From the NCBI RefSeq assembly GCF_015100155.1, contig NZ_JACKZA010000001.1, positions 227,796-291,795 on the forward strand: 64,000 nt of DNA, written 5' to 3'. Below, in pieces: positions 17,828 through 28,280 of the stretch. The stretch is from Acidithiobacillus sp. HP-2. GTDB lineage: Bacteria; Pseudomonadota; Gammaproteobacteria; Acidithiobacillales; Acidithiobacillaceae. Below the pieces are notes generated by a model that saw only the letters and a list, made by a program, of their open reading frames with translations, did no database searches and was not told the origin of the DNA. Position numbers and translations under genes: made by a program. Positions within the stretch are counted from its first letter, which is position 1. Each line of letters opens with the position of its first letter.

Positions 17828-19927
17828 ATGGACATGGAAATTCTGCAGGATTACTTGCCGGAAGCTCGGGAACTCCTCGAAAAAGCTCAGGACGACACCC
17901 TGCGTCTGGAATCCGATCCGAACAATGATGAAGTGCTCGCCTCCGTATTCCGGGCTTTTCATACACTCAAAGGGGGAGCCGGTTTTCTCGAAGCCGAGCA
18001 TCTCGTCAGTTGGACCCATCATCTGGAAGACCTGCTGGACAAACTTCGCTCACACAGCTTGATCGTTAGCGGACCCATGATCGATGCTATCCTGCGCGGT
18101 CTTGATGTGATTGATGACATGCTGCAACAACTTGCCAGCGGAGAAAATCCCAGTCCAGGACCAGAACAACTAGGCCAGACCATTCAGAATCTGGCGTTAG
18201 GCAAAGGACCCATGGAAAGCGCAGCGCCTCCTTGCAGCCGCCCACCTGCAGAATCCATGTTGTTGGTCAGCCAGCGACCAACAGCTACCGGTGAATCGGG
18301 ACTGTTCCTGGAACACTCTGAATCAGCACCTCACCCGGAATCACAGAGCAATCCATCCGGCCCACACAGCGAAATGGCAGCCGACGAAATTACCGGCGCA
18401 GAGTTTGAGGCCACTCTCGACGCCCTGTATGGTAACAAGGCTCCGGGGATGTGCGATGGACCGGATTCCGGCAACCAGAACAGTGGCCAAATTTCGCCAG
18501 AAGAGTTTGAGCAGGTACTGGATCAACTCTACGGCCAGCAAGCTCCAGGTTATGTCCAGCCAGCGCTTGGCTCAGCCGTTTGTGCAAGTTCGTTAGAATC
18601 AGAACAAGTCACTGCTGAGCTTGTTCTGCCAACAAAATCGGTCCGTACAGAAACTGTCCAACCCCGGGAAGCTTCAGGCAAGGCAACACCACCTGCGCGC
18701 AGTAGCGCCACCGCACAGGAAGCAGCCGAAACCACCCTACGCGTTGATGCCGCCCGACTGGACGCCGTAATGAATCAGGTGGGTGAACTGGTTTTGCTCC
18801 GTAACCGACTGAGCTCTGCCATCGGCAGCCTGGGCGAAGAAAATGAAGACATGCTGCGCATCGCCCGAGAGGTCGACCTCACCGTCAACGACATTCAAAG
18901 CACCGTCATGCGTTTGCGCATGCAACCCTGCAAGCGTCTGTTTCAGCAGTTGCCCAGAGTAGTCCGGGATGCTTCCCGGCAACTCGGCAAAGAAGTTGCG
19001 CTCGAAATTGTGGGCGAAGACGTGGAAATCGACAAAGCAGTGGTCGATGCGCTGTCTGGTCCAATGACCCATTTGCTCCGCAACAGTCTCGACCATGGCG
19101 TTGAGTTACCCGCAGATCGCCAGGCCGCAGGGAAGGCGCGCAGTGCCAAAATCAGTGTTGCTGCTGTCCATTTGGGCGATAAGGTTCGCATTGAAGTCTC
19201 CGATGACGGGCGCGGCATTGATAGTCAGTTTGTCACCCGGAAAGCGGTAGATAAGGGGGTCATCACTGCTGAGCAGGCGGCTCGCCTCTCGGAACAGGAA
19301 GCGGTTGAACTGATTTTCCGCCCCGGATTTTCTACCAATGATCAGGTTACCGATATCTCCGGACGTGGTGTCGGCATGGATGTGGTCAAGGAAACCGTTC
19401 GCAAGCTGCGCGGGCGCCTGGACATTCAGACTAAACCAGGTTTAGGTACGAGTATTTCCATGGAGTTTCCTTTGACCATGGCGGTATTACCCGTGCTTTA
19501 CCTCCGTTTGCGGCGGGAAATCTACGCTCTGCCGGTATCCAGTATTGACAGTCTGGTGGACATACAGGAAAGCCGGATTCATCGCATGAGTGGTCGCAGT
19601 GTCTATCGGGTAGACGGTACTGAAGTCATCCCCATGGTAGATCTCGGCAGGCTTCTTCATGATCGCCCCCTCCATTTGGGATCAGAACCTATAGAGGGAA
19701 TATTGACAGAGCGTGGCTTGATTATGGTTTCTGAAGTGCTCGGGAACGAGGACTCTGTGGTCAAACCCATTGATTTCCTGACTGAACAGAACTGGTATCA
19801 GGGCGCTACCATTTCCGGAAAGGGAGATGTGGTGCTGATTCTTGATGCCGGCACACTGGCTAACCATGTGATTGATCATGGCGATGATTCGACCATCATG
19901 GATATTTTCTGCAAAGGAGCCGCCTGA
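17828..19927 (+). CDS. cheA: Chemotaxis histidine kinase CheA with duplicated linker motif
   Basis: CheA autophosphorylates under receptor control and passes phosphate to CheY. The 699-residue product has an Hpt (P1) domain with phospho-His45 in HTLKGG, a long Pro/Ser/Gln-rich linker, a dimerisation domain from about residue 302, an HATPase domain (LLRNSLDHG, then VSDDGRGID and GFSTNDQVTDISGRGVGMD) and a C-terminal CheW-like P5 domain. No globular P2 domain is seen. Instead the linker carries two copies, 34 residues apart (from about 192 and 226), of an EFExxLDxLYGxxAPG motif, likely docking peptides. Confidence 0.96.
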   Translation: MDMEILQDYLPEARELLEKAQDDTLRLESDPNNDEVLASVFRAFHTLKGGAGFLEAEHLVSWTHHLEDLLDKLRSHSLIVSGPMIDAILRGLDVIDDMLQQLASGENPSPGPEQLGQTIQNLALGKGPMESAAPPCSRPPAESMLLVSQRPTATGESGLFLEHSESAPHPESQSNPSGPHSEMAADEITGAEFEATLDALYGNKAPGMCDGPDSGNQNSGQISPEEFEQVLDQLYGQQAPGYVQPALGSAVCASSLESEQVTAELVLPTKSVRTETVQPREASGKATPPARSSATAQEAAETTLRVDAARLDAVMNQVGELVLLRNRLSSAIGSLGEENEDMLRIAREVDLTVNDIQSTVMRLRMQPCKRLFQQLPRVVRDASRQLGKEVALEIVGEDVEIDKAVVDALSGPMTHLLRNSLDHGVELPADRQAAGKARSAKISVAAVHLGDKVRIEVSDDGRGIDSQFVTRKAVDKGVITAEQAARLSEQEAVELIFRPGFSTNDQVTDISGRGVGMDVVKETVRKLRGRLDIQTKPGLGTSISMEFPLTMAVLPVLYLRLRREIYALPVSSIDSLVDIQESRIHRMSGRSVYRVDGTEVIPMVDLGRLLHDRPLHLGSEPIEGILTERGLIMVSEVLGNEDSVVKPIDFLTEQNWYQGATISGKGDVVLILDAGTLANHVIDHGDDSTIMDIFCKGAA

Positions 19928-20547
19928 TGGATATTCAGCACATCATGGGGGTCGTCGATGCGTCCTTTGCGGCAAGGCAAAGTATCGAAAAGGCATTGCG
20001 TGATATTGATCGGCGCGCACTCAATGCCATGGTTCTGGTTAAACGTCATGGTAATGCCCTGGCTGGTTATGGTGTAGTAGCCCAGGCCTTCCGGGAAAGA
20101 GCGGCCATTTTAAAGACATCAGCCTCCCATCTTCAGGAAAGTATCGCGCCACTCATTGAAGCTTATATGCGTATTTTGCAGCATCAGCGCTTTGTTCAAT
20201 CATTCCAGGAAATGCTCAGTGACAGCCCGCTGCATGGCAAGGCTTGTCCCAACCTGATCAGCACCCAGTCCAAATGGCAAACAACCATCCATGAAGAGGA
20301 AGCCACCGCCAGAAAAATTCTGGTCCAGTTACTGGAAGCCGTACAAACGCTTCAGGAAGGCGTTGAAGAACAGGAATACATCGTCACCAACGGCCGAATC
20401 GAAGCGGCCCTTGCAGAAAGTACCGGAGCCCCGCTGATGCGGGTTTCCCGGGATATGGGCGAAGCCGTCCGCACCGTCGCGCAGGCGATTCGTAGCTATC
20501 GCCATCAACTGGAGAGTCTGGAACATGAAAGCAGCACCCGTCTTTGA
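19927..20547 (+). CDS. Divergent chemoreceptor-tip-like helical protein of the che operon
   Basis: The 206-residue product is all helical, without membrane segments, and matches no named family I recall. Residues 31-59 (ALNAMVLVKRHG, then GYGVVAQAFRERA) align without gaps to the receptor hairpin tip ([12 protein letters not shown], then [15 protein letters not shown]) at 12 of 29 positions, keeping the Asn, Arg, tip Gly and VVA. The Glu residues usual before and at the tip are replaced by Leu and Asn. The remainder is coiled-coil-like. It overlaps cheA by one base and the ODP gene by 23, so it is co-translated with both. I infer an array adaptor or decoy tip; this is untested. Confidence 0.6.
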   Translation: MDIQHIMGVVDASFAARQSIEKALRDIDRRALNAMVLVKRHGNALAGYGVVAQAFRERAAILKTSASHLQESIAPLIEAYMRILQHQRFVQSFQEMLSDSPLHGKACPNLISTQSKWQTTIHEEEATARKILVQLLEAVQTLQEGVEEQEYIVTNGRIEAALAESTGAPLMRVSRDMGEAVRTVAQAIRSYRHQLESLEHESSTRL

Positions 20548-21274
20548 AGCAGGCAGCCATCGCTGGTGGATCATTTATGATCAGGACGAACATCGGGTTA
20601 TTGATTCCAATGTTTACGTCATGGAGTCGAAGGGACAAAGCATCATCCTTGATCCGGGAGGATTTGAGATTTTCCCCCAGGTATTTGCAGCCATGGTGGA
20701 GGTCATTCCGCCTTCCAGCCTGAAAGCAGCCTTTGTTTCACATCAGGACCCCGATATTGCTTCCAGCTTGCCGCTTTGGCATGCCTGTAACGATAAAATG
20801 GAATGGTACGTTCCCAAGCTATGGGAAGGTTTTATTCGTCATTATGGTGCGCTCAATGCACCGCTGCAAAACATTTCAGATGAAGGCGGGGAGGTGATGA
20901 TTGGAGGGCGGCGGCTGGAATTTATACCGGCTCACTACCTGCATTCTTCAGCCAATTTTCATGTTTATGACCCAGAAGCTAAAATCCTGTTTTCCGGTGA
21001 TGTGGGTGCCGCATTATTACCCCCCGGCCATGACGCCTGGGTAGATCGACGCGATAACACCGGTCGCGCTTTTGAAGAACATATCAAAAAAGCCAAATAT
21101 TTTCATGAACGCTGGATGCCTTCCAATGCCGCCAAGAAAAACTGGATAGAGCGGGTGAGTCAATTGGATATACAACATCTCTGCCCTCAGCATGGGGCTA
21201 TTTATAGTGGTGACAACGTTAAGCGTTTTCTGGACTGGTTCGACAAAATCAATGTTGGCACGGCCATCATCTAA
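20525..21274 (+). CDS. ODP-type diiron metallo-beta-lactamase-fold protein (oxygen/iron sensor)
   Basis: The 249-residue product is a stand-alone metallo-beta-lactamase fold related to the core of flavodiiron proteins but without a flavodoxin domain. Visible metal ligands are H73-x-D75-x-D77 (SHQDPD), H140 in YLHSSANF, D159 in FSGDVG and H223 in CPQHGAIY. This is the ligand set of oxygen-binding diiron proteins (ODP), which in Treponema denticola couple iron/oxygen sensing to CheA. Its place between cheA and a soluble receptor fits that role. Alternative roles (an oxygen reductase or hydrolase) are less likely given the absence of a flavodoxin domain and the operon. Confidence 0.82.
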   Translation: MKAAPVFEAGSHRWWIIYDQDEHRVIDSNVYVMESKGQSIILDPGGFEIFPQVFAAMVEVIPPSSLKAAFVSHQDPDIASSLPLWHACNDKMEWYVPKLWEGFIRHYGALNAPLQNISDEGGEVMIGGRRLEFIPAHYLHSSANFHVYDPEAKILFSGDVGAALLPPGHDAWVDRRDNTGRAFEEHIKKAKYFHERWMPSNAAKKNWIERVSQLDIQHLCPQHGAIYSGDNVKRFLDWFDKINVGTAII

Positions 21275-21295
21275 TAATCAGCGGAGGAAAAAATT

Positions 21296-22546
21296 ATGGA
21301 TAGAATAGCACTCGAAGAATATGCGAAATCACTTTTGGATCCCTTACCTAGCCTGGAAATGCTCTGTGAAGCGGATGAGGCCATGGAAAATGTCATTTTT
21401 TACATGAATCCCGCAGCGCTAAGTATCATGAATTTTCATCATCAAAAATTAAATCCTCTATTACGCGGCGCAGATGTGCGCAACGCCCTGCATTACTCCA
21501 TTCATCAATTTCATAAAGATCCGGAACGGATTCGCAATATCTTTAGGGAGTTAGCTAAGGGAAACATCAAGCAACATCAAGCAGAGCTAAAACTGGGAAA
21601 AATTGTTTTTGGGTTAAATTTTACTTTGTTACGCGACACTTCCGGGTCGCCTATTGCCTATCATGCCAGCTGGCAGGACCTGAGCGATCAGCGTCGTGTT
21701 GACGAACTATCAACAAGCAGTTCCAGAAATGCCAACGACAACGCGCAAACCCTCTCCCGCACTACGGCCGAAGTGGACGAAGCCATGGAGACCGTCAATA
21801 AAAATCTGATTTTGCTGGAAAAAACCAGCGAAGAAAACCATCAGGCCACTGCATCACTCACGGGTCAGGTGGTCGCTATCAGTCGAATTGCCCAGACCAT
21901 TCGTGAAATAGCCTATCAAACCAATCTTCTGGCACTGAATGCGGCCATTGAAGCCGCTCGTGCCGGAGAGCATGGCCGAGGCTTTGCGGTAGTTGCAGAC
22001 GAAGTGCGCAATCTCTCCAAACGCGTACAGGAAGCCACTGACGAGGTTCAAAATAACATTTCAAGGATCACTGCAACTGCCCAAAATATTGATACCGTTG
22101 CACAGAAAAATCAGCATCAGGCCCAACAATCCATGGATGTTACCCAAAATTTGCGCAAGGAAATAAAAAGCCTTCGCACGCTGGCACTTTTCATGTCTCT
22201 GAACGCTGCCCGCCAACACCATGATTTACTTGCCCAAAAGCTGCAGGATGAAGTAATAAACAATAGGCATCTCATGCAGATGGAAGACATTCAGGATTAC
22301 CTGACCTGTGGCTTGGGAAAGTGGTACGAGGGTTATGGAAAGCAGGTGCTGGGTAATGAAGCAGAATTTGTCGCCCTGGCCGAGCCGCATCGACAATTTC
22401 ATCAGCGCGCGCGGGAACTGCTGGCTGCTCATCAAGCTGGCGATCAGGAAAGTACTAACAAATTACTGCGGCAGGTCCTGGATATTCGGGATAATATTTT
22501 CCAGCATATGGACGCGCTGAGCGCGATCATTCAAAAAACCTATTGA
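21296..22546 (+). CDS. Soluble PAS-MCP-CZB chemoreceptor
   Basis: The 416-residue product has no membrane segment. Residues 1-140 look like a PAS domain ([16 protein letters not shown], then a [16 protein letters not shown] end). A short signalling hairpin follows with [20 protein letters not shown] and [16 protein letters not shown]. The C-terminal 120 residues are a chemoreceptor zinc-binding (CZB) domain: His in ARQHHDLL, Cys in LTCGLGKWY and the HRQFH pair. CZB domains sense zinc or oxidants such as HOCl through the Cys. GGAGG precedes the ATG. It lies 21 bases after the ODP gene, its probable signal partner. Confidence 0.9.
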   Translation: MDRIALEEYAKSLLDPLPSLEMLCEADEAMENVIFYMNPAALSIMNFHHQKLNPLLRGADVRNALHYSIHQFHKDPERIRNIFRELAKGNIKQHQAELKLGKIVFGLNFTLLRDTSGSPIAYHASWQDLSDQRRVDELSTSSSRNANDNAQTLSRTTAEVDEAMETVNKNLILLEKTSEENHQATASLTGQVVAISRIAQTIREIAYQTNLLALNAAIEAARAGEHGRGFAVVADEVRNLSKRVQEATDEVQNNISRITATAQNIDTVAQKNQHQAQQSMDVTQNLRKEIKSLRTLALFMSLNAARQHHDLLAQKLQDEVINNRHLMQMEDIQDYLTCGLGKWYEGYGKQVLGNEAEFVALAEPHRQFHQRARELLAAHQAGDQESTNKLLRQVLDIRDNIFQHMDALSAIIQKTY

Positions 22547-22556
22547 GGATTGGATC

Positions 22557-23513
22557 ATGAATCAGTTACTGCGGGAAGTTGATGAACGCGCCCAGCTTGC
22601 GGGCACCAACAAGTTTGAGCTGCTGGTATTCCGTCTCGGCATGGATCCCAAAATCAATAGCCGCGAACTTTTTGGGATCAACGTGTTCAAGGTCCGTGAA
22701 GCGCTGGTCATGCCCAAAATCACACCCATGCCCGGTGCCCCTGAACATGTGATGGGCGTCGCCAACATACGCGGACAAATCATTCCCGTCATCAATTTAC
22801 CGGAGGTGGTCGGCTGTAAAACTGAAGGATTAAACATCTTGCTGGTTACAGAATATGAACGCTCGGTGCAGGGATTTGCCGTTGAAGATGTCGAAGAAAT
22901 TGTCCGACTGGAGTGGAGTCGCGTACTTTCTGCTGAGGGTGCTGCAGTGGGTGGCTTGGTCACCAGTCTGGCACGGCTGGATGAAGACGAAGAAACTGCA
23001 CGTCTGGCTCTGGTGCTGGATGTGGAGCACATTCTTCGTCTGGTATTGCCATCGCGTTTCAAGGCTGGAGACGAGCTCGTGCAGCAACATGCCGTAGAAA
23101 TTCCCAAAGGTGCCGTCATTCTTTATGCCGATGATTCTGGTGTTGCTCGCAACCAGATCGAAAAAACGCTTAAAAGTTTGGGCCTGGCTTTTATAGGGAC
23201 CAAAACTGGTAAGGAAGCATTAGAACGTTTAAAACAACTGGCGCAAGATGCCAAAACGGCAGGTATCCCACTTCGTGATAAGGTAGCACTGGTTTTGACT
23301 GATCTCGAAATGCCCGAAATGGATGGATTTACACTGACCCGCCAGATTAAAGAAAATGAAGCCCTCCGTAATGTACCAGTCGTCATTCATTCATCGCTAT
23401 CAGGCACTGCCAATGAAGCCCATGCGCGCAGTGTCAACGCTGATGGTTATGTCGCGAAGTTTGTTCCCGACGAATTGGCTCGCGCCATCACGAATGCTAT
23501 TCGCCTCCACTAA
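22557..23513 (+). CDS. cheV: Chemotaxis coupling protein CheV (CheW-receiver fusion)
   Basis: CheV couples receptors to CheA and adapts through its own receiver. The 318-residue product has an N-terminal CheW domain (ELLVFRLGMDPKINSRELFGIN, NIRGQIIPVINLPEVVG) and, from about residue 185, a receiver with acidic YADDS and the phospho-acceptor Asp in LTDLEMPEMDG. As no separate cheW is present in the window, CheV may be the coupling protein for this operon's receptors. It lies between the two CZB receptor genes. Confidence 0.95.
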   Translation: MNQLLREVDERAQLAGTNKFELLVFRLGMDPKINSRELFGINVFKVREALVMPKITPMPGAPEHVMGVANIRGQIIPVINLPEVVGCKTEGLNILLVTEYERSVQGFAVEDVEEIVRLEWSRVLSAEGAAVGGLVTSLARLDEDEETARLALVLDVEHILRLVLPSRFKAGDELVQQHAVEIPKGAVILYADDSGVARNQIEKTLKSLGLAFIGTKTGKEALERLKQLAQDAKTAGIPLRDKVALVLTDLEMPEMDGFTLTRQIKENEALRNVPVVIHSSLSGTANEAHARSVNADGYVAKFVPDELARAITNAIRLH

Positions 23514-23538
23514 AATCTTACCATGACGAGGCTACGCC

Positions 23539-24882
23539 ATGTCCACTGAAAAACATACCCTGCTTTCCCTGTTTTCCGCCTGTCTGGATGGCGATGCAGA
23601 AACGGCACGGTTGATTCGAGATGATCCTGAACTCGGAAAAACCATTACGCCGATATGCGACTGGCAAAAAGCACGCCTCAGGCAAAGCTGTAAAGTTCTG
23701 GATCATCAAGTTGCGGCCCTGGAACAAACAGCAGAAAGTCACCTGCTGGGTATGGATTTAGAGCAGGATTTACATACTGCACAGCTGGATAGCCAATCCT
23801 TGTATGATCAGGCCGAGGCGGTCATAAAAGCGGTGCGCAGCACGGCTGACAGTATTGGCTCCAACCAGTCGCTAGCGGAAGCGACCTTACGCGATGTCCA
23901 GATGGGAAACGAACGTCTTTCCATATTGATTGGAGAAATGGATCTGGTCGAGCAAACTGTCACTGACATGGGGGGAACCGTAGAGGCATTTCTGCAACAA
24001 ACCCGTACCATTACCACCTTAGCCGGCAAAGTGCAGGAAATTGCCAAGCAAACCAACTTGCTGGCTCTCAATGCCGCTATTGAGGCTGCACGCGCCGGGG
24101 AACATGGGCGCGGTTTTGCGGTAGTTGCCGATGAAGTCAAAAAACTGGCGCAAAGTTCTGCTCGTGCTGCTGCTGACATACGTAGTTCTGCAACCACCAT
24201 CAACAAAGGCGCCATACAAGTTGAAACTGGCGTCAGCGCCAGTGTGGAACATTTGCGTCGTGGTGGAGATGCGCTCGAAACAGTTGCCGAGGTCCTGGGT
24301 ATGGCCAACCAGTCTGCACAAAAAACCCGTGAAAACATTGAAAACATTGTCAGTGGTGGTGCCCGGGAAGTTGTCGCCGCTGAAAGCATGGGTACACACA
24401 TGAGTTCCTTGCAGCAGTCGATGGGACAGTTTGCCCGGCAATTCCAGGCTATCCGCCAATGCCTCGATCATGTTCGTGATGAACTCACGCATGCCAGTGA
24501 AGCAGCCATGCAGGGTGATCCGGCGCTGGCTACTCGACTAACCGTAGTTAAGGCAGACCATGTTTTATGGGTAGGCCGGATTCTGGAAGCGATTAGCGAT
24601 AAAGCCAGCCAGATTGATGTCAATAACATTAAAGACCACCACCAATGCCGTTTAGGACAATGGATGGACAGCATGCTGGAAACCCCCATCGCTCAATCTG
24701 AAGCCTTTATTGCCGTACAGCAGGTGCACCCGCAAGTACATAAGTTGGGCCTCGCCATGATTAATGCCTTAAAAAAAGGAGATAATGCCGCTGTTCATAC
24801 TGGTGCCGATCAGCTGAAAAGTCTCAGCACCATGGTGCAACAACAACTGGATAAACTGCGCGACCATGTCATGGGTCACTGA
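23539..24882 (+). CDS. Soluble MCP-CZB chemoreceptor
   Basis: The 447-residue product has no membrane segment and no obvious N-terminal ligand domain; residues 1-80 are short helices. The signalling hairpin is canonical ([20 protein letters not shown], then [16 protein letters not shown]). The C-terminus is a full CZB domain with His in KADHVLWV, Cys in [10 protein letters not shown] and the HPQVH pair, closer to consensus than in the upstream receptor. The protein is likely a zinc- or oxidant-sensing cytoplasmic receptor. It is the last clear gene of the che operon. Confidence 0.92.
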   Translation: MSTEKHTLLSLFSACLDGDAETARLIRDDPELGKTITPICDWQKARLRQSCKVLDHQVAALEQTAESHLLGMDLEQDLHTAQLDSQSLYDQAEAVIKAVRSTADSIGSNQSLAEATLRDVQMGNERLSILIGEMDLVEQTVTDMGGTVEAFLQQTRTITTLAGKVQEIAKQTNLLALNAAIEAARAGEHGRGFAVVADEVKKLAQSSARAAADIRSSATTINKGAIQVETGVSASVEHLRRGGDALETVAEVLGMANQSAQKTRENIENIVSGGAREVVAAESMGTHMSSLQQSMGQFARQFQAIRQCLDHVRDELTHASEAAMQGDPALATRLTVVKADHVLWVGRILEAISDKASQIDVNNIKDHHQCRLGQWMDSMLETPIAQSEAFIAVQQVHPQVHKLGLAMINALKKGDNAAVHTGADQLKSLSTMVQQQLDKLRDHVMGH

Positions 24883-24903
24883 AAAAAATGAGCACGAAAT
24901 ATC

Positions 24904-25200
24904 ATGGCAAAGGACAAGAAAGAACCAATAGCTGATAAGAAATTTAATCCCAAGCGCCGCAGTAGCTCTACTGTCAGCGTAAAAGGTTGGGCGATCACTT
25001 GGTTATTGGCCATTATAGCTGCTGAATGGGGACTGCTACCACAACCCTTGGGATTCGGTGGGGGGTTCCCTTTCTGGATACCTGTAATAATGGATGTATT
25101 ACGTTTTTTTGTTATATGGTTCGCAGCACACATCATCACCCGGATAATTTTTGCTGCTTGGGAAATTATCGGTGAGTATTATCAAGCTTCAACGAAATAG
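24904..25200 (+). CDS. Small membrane protein of unknown function
   Basis: The 98-residue product has a Lys-rich hydrophilic start, a first hydrophobic segment (GWAITWLLAIIAAEWGLL), a Gly/Pro/Phe turn (QPLGFGGGFPFWIP), and a second segment (VLRFFVIWFAAHIITRIIFAAW). Two membrane helices with both ends inside are likely. It follows the last receptor by 21 bases on the same strand and could be co-transcribed. I do not recognise the family. Confidence 0.65.
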   Translation: MAKDKKEPIADKKFNPKRRSSSTVSVKGWAITWLLAIIAAEWGLLPQPLGFGGGFPFWIPVIMDVLRFFVIWFAAHIITRIIFAAWEIIGEYYQASTK

Positions 25201-25369
25201 TTTTGCAAAAAAAACCTGTGGCCAACCATGAAATATCCGCATCATAATTTTCTGGATTAATGCGCTGTGCCCGAGAAAATTCCTGAATCTTGTTTTCCGG
25301 CCTTGACAAACAAGTCCGCACCTCGCCAACGGGGGTTATGGATTGGGTCATGAGTTCCATCGAATCCAT
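25166..25369 (-). CDS. Possible small ORF downstream of rluB
   Basis: A 67-codon frame starts at ATG 25369 with GAGAG about eight bases upstream and ends inside the convergent small membrane-protein gene (35-base overlap). Its product (MDSMELMTQSITPVGEV at the start) has ordinary composition but no motif I recognise. It lies 14 bases beyond the rluB stop codon. Weakly supported; the stretch may be non-coding. Confidence 0.25.
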   Translation of the reverse strand: MDSMELMTQSITPVGEVRTCLSRPENKIQEFSRAQRINPENYDADISWLATGFFCKTISLKLDNTHR

Positions 25370-25383
25370 TACAATACTCTCAT

Positions 25384-26235
25384 TCAAAATTTGGATCTGG
25401 ATGAACGAGATGTGCCTGGATGCCGCTCCGATGATGATTTTTTTGAGTTGTGTGACCTGGAATCTGCCACTCCATGTTCGGCCATCGGCCTTGCCGGATT
25501 CACCCAATTGACACTAGCGAGCAGATTATCTCGTTCTTCATCGGGCAACTCATCGAAATAACCATTCTTGAGTAAACGCGGCATTTCCACCACGCCATAG
25601 CGCACTCTAATCAAACGGCTGACTGTCAGGCCCAAGGCTTCAAACAGACGGCGCACTTCCCGATTGCGACCTTCAGCAAGAGTGACGTGATACCAGTGAT
25701 TAGCTCCCTCACCGCCGGCTTCTTCAATTTTGAGAAATCGCGCTTCCCCATCTTCCAGAGCCACACCTTTCAAAAGCTGGTTTTGCTGTTCGTTACTCAA
25801 AACACCCAGAATGCGGACGGCATATTCTCTTTCAATGCCCGCACGGGGATGCATCAAGGCATTGGCCAAATCCCCATCATTGGTGAGAAGGAGGAGTCCT
25901 TCCGTGTTATAGTCCAAACGGCCAACGGCCACCCAACGACTGCCACGCAACTTGGGCAAGCGATCAAAAACAGTTGGACGACCATCGGGATCATTCCGGG
26001 TAGTCAGCTCCCCTGCCGGCTTGTGGTAACGCAGCACCCGCAGTCGCGGGCGAACCCAGGAAGGAATCCGCAAGGCTTCTCCATCTACCGATATTTTGTC
26101 CTGCGGTGTAACCCGATCCCCCAGTTTGGCGACCTGCCCATTCACCTGAATACGACCGGCAGTAATCCATTGTTCCATCAGCCTTCTGGATCCCAGACCA
26201 AAGCGTGCCAAAACTTTTTGTAATTTTTCATCCAT
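25384..26235 (-). CDS. rluB: Ribosomal large subunit pseudouridine synthase RluB
   Basis: RluB makes pseudouridine in 23S rRNA. The 283-residue product has an N-terminal S4 RNA-binding domain (KLQKVLARFGLGSRRLMEQW) and an RsuA/RluB/E/F catalytic domain with the active Asp in GRLDYNTEGLLLLTNDG. The EGRNREVRRLFEALG and VSRLIRVRYGV segments place it in the RluB group. The C-terminus is a Ser/Arg/Lys-rich tail. A group assignment to RluE or RsuA is less likely. Confidence 0.9.
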   Translation of the reverse strand: MDEKLQKVLARFGLGSRRLMEQWITAGRIQVNGQVAKLGDRVTPQDKISVDGEALRIPSWVRPRLRVLRYHKPAGELTTRNDPDGRPTVFDRLPKLRGSRWVAVGRLDYNTEGLLLLTNDGDLANALMHPRAGIEREYAVRILGVLSNEQQNQLLKGVALEDGEARFLKIEEAGGEGANHWYHVTLAEGRNREVRRLFEALGLTVSRLIRVRYGVVEMPRLLKNGYFDELPDEERDNLLASVNWVNPARPMAEHGVADSRSHNSKKSSSERHPGTSRSSRSKF

Positions 26236-26276
26236 TTTTCAAAAATCTCCGGGCATGCCTCATGGTAGTTTTCAGG

Positions 26277-26303
26277 ATAAAAAACCCCGCGCGAGGCGGG
26301 GTC
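26277..26303 (-). terminator. Intrinsic terminator of sqr
   Basis: Read on the minus strand, a GC-rich hairpin (CCCCGC at 26285-26290 paired with GCGGGG at 26296-26301, loop GCGAG) is followed by a run of six T. It lies 24 bases past the sqr stop and before rluB, so it should separate the two transcripts. Confidence 0.85.
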
Positions 26304-26326
26304 TGATGTTTTGCTGCGGGTGATGC

Positions 26327-27751
<1,425 letters not shown>

Positions 27752-27782
27752 ATAAGTTTTTTCTACTATTAAAATAATCTTT

Positions 27783-28280
27783 CTATTTACCGGTGATTGC
27801 CACAGGCAAATCTTCCAGGGAAGCCAAAGCAAAATGCTGCATAAATTCAGAAGTAGTCGCCCAAAGTGCTGGTCGACCAGGGCTTTCGCGATGACCCACC
27901 ACAGCAACCCAGCCAAGTTCCTGTAACTGCTGCATGATACCCGCACTCACCGATACTCCCCGCCAGTATTCAATTTCCGGACGGGTAACAGGCTGTTGGT
28001 AAGCAATAACCGCCAGAGTTTCCAGGACGGCTTTGCTTAAAGGGCGGGGAGCTTCTACATGCAAACGGGCTAACAGGGCATGATGGCGATGATGAACCTG
28101 CAGGCGGTATCCGCCCGCTACGGCAACCAGCTGCATGGGACCTTCGCCGGTAGCCAGCAGAATTTCCAGTGCCGCTTCCCAGCCCGCATATTCCGGATCG
28201 TCGGCGAAAATGCCAGCCAGTCGTTCCCGCGACAGTGGTTCTGCACTGGACAAAAACAAAGCCAGCAAGGCCTCACGCAT
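27783..28280 (-). CDS. scpB: Chromosome segregation/condensation protein ScpB
   Basis: ScpB is the winged-helix subunit that joins ScpA and SMC in the condensin complex. From ATG 28280, eight bases inside the end of scpA, it has 165 residues (MREALLALFLSSAEPLSRERL). The signature VLETLAVIAYQQPVTRPEIE and a GVSVSAGIMQQLQELGWV segment are intact, followed by GRPALWATTSEFMQHFAL. It is translationally coupled to scpA. Confidence 0.95.
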   Translation of the reverse strand: MREALLALFLSSAEPLSRERLAGIFADDPEYAGWEAALEILLATGEGPMQLVAVAGGYRLQVHHRHHALLARLHVEAPRPLSKAVLETLAVIAYQQPVTRPEIEYWRGVSVSAGIMQQLQELGWVAVVGHRESPGRPALWATTSEFMQHFALASLEDLPVAITGK

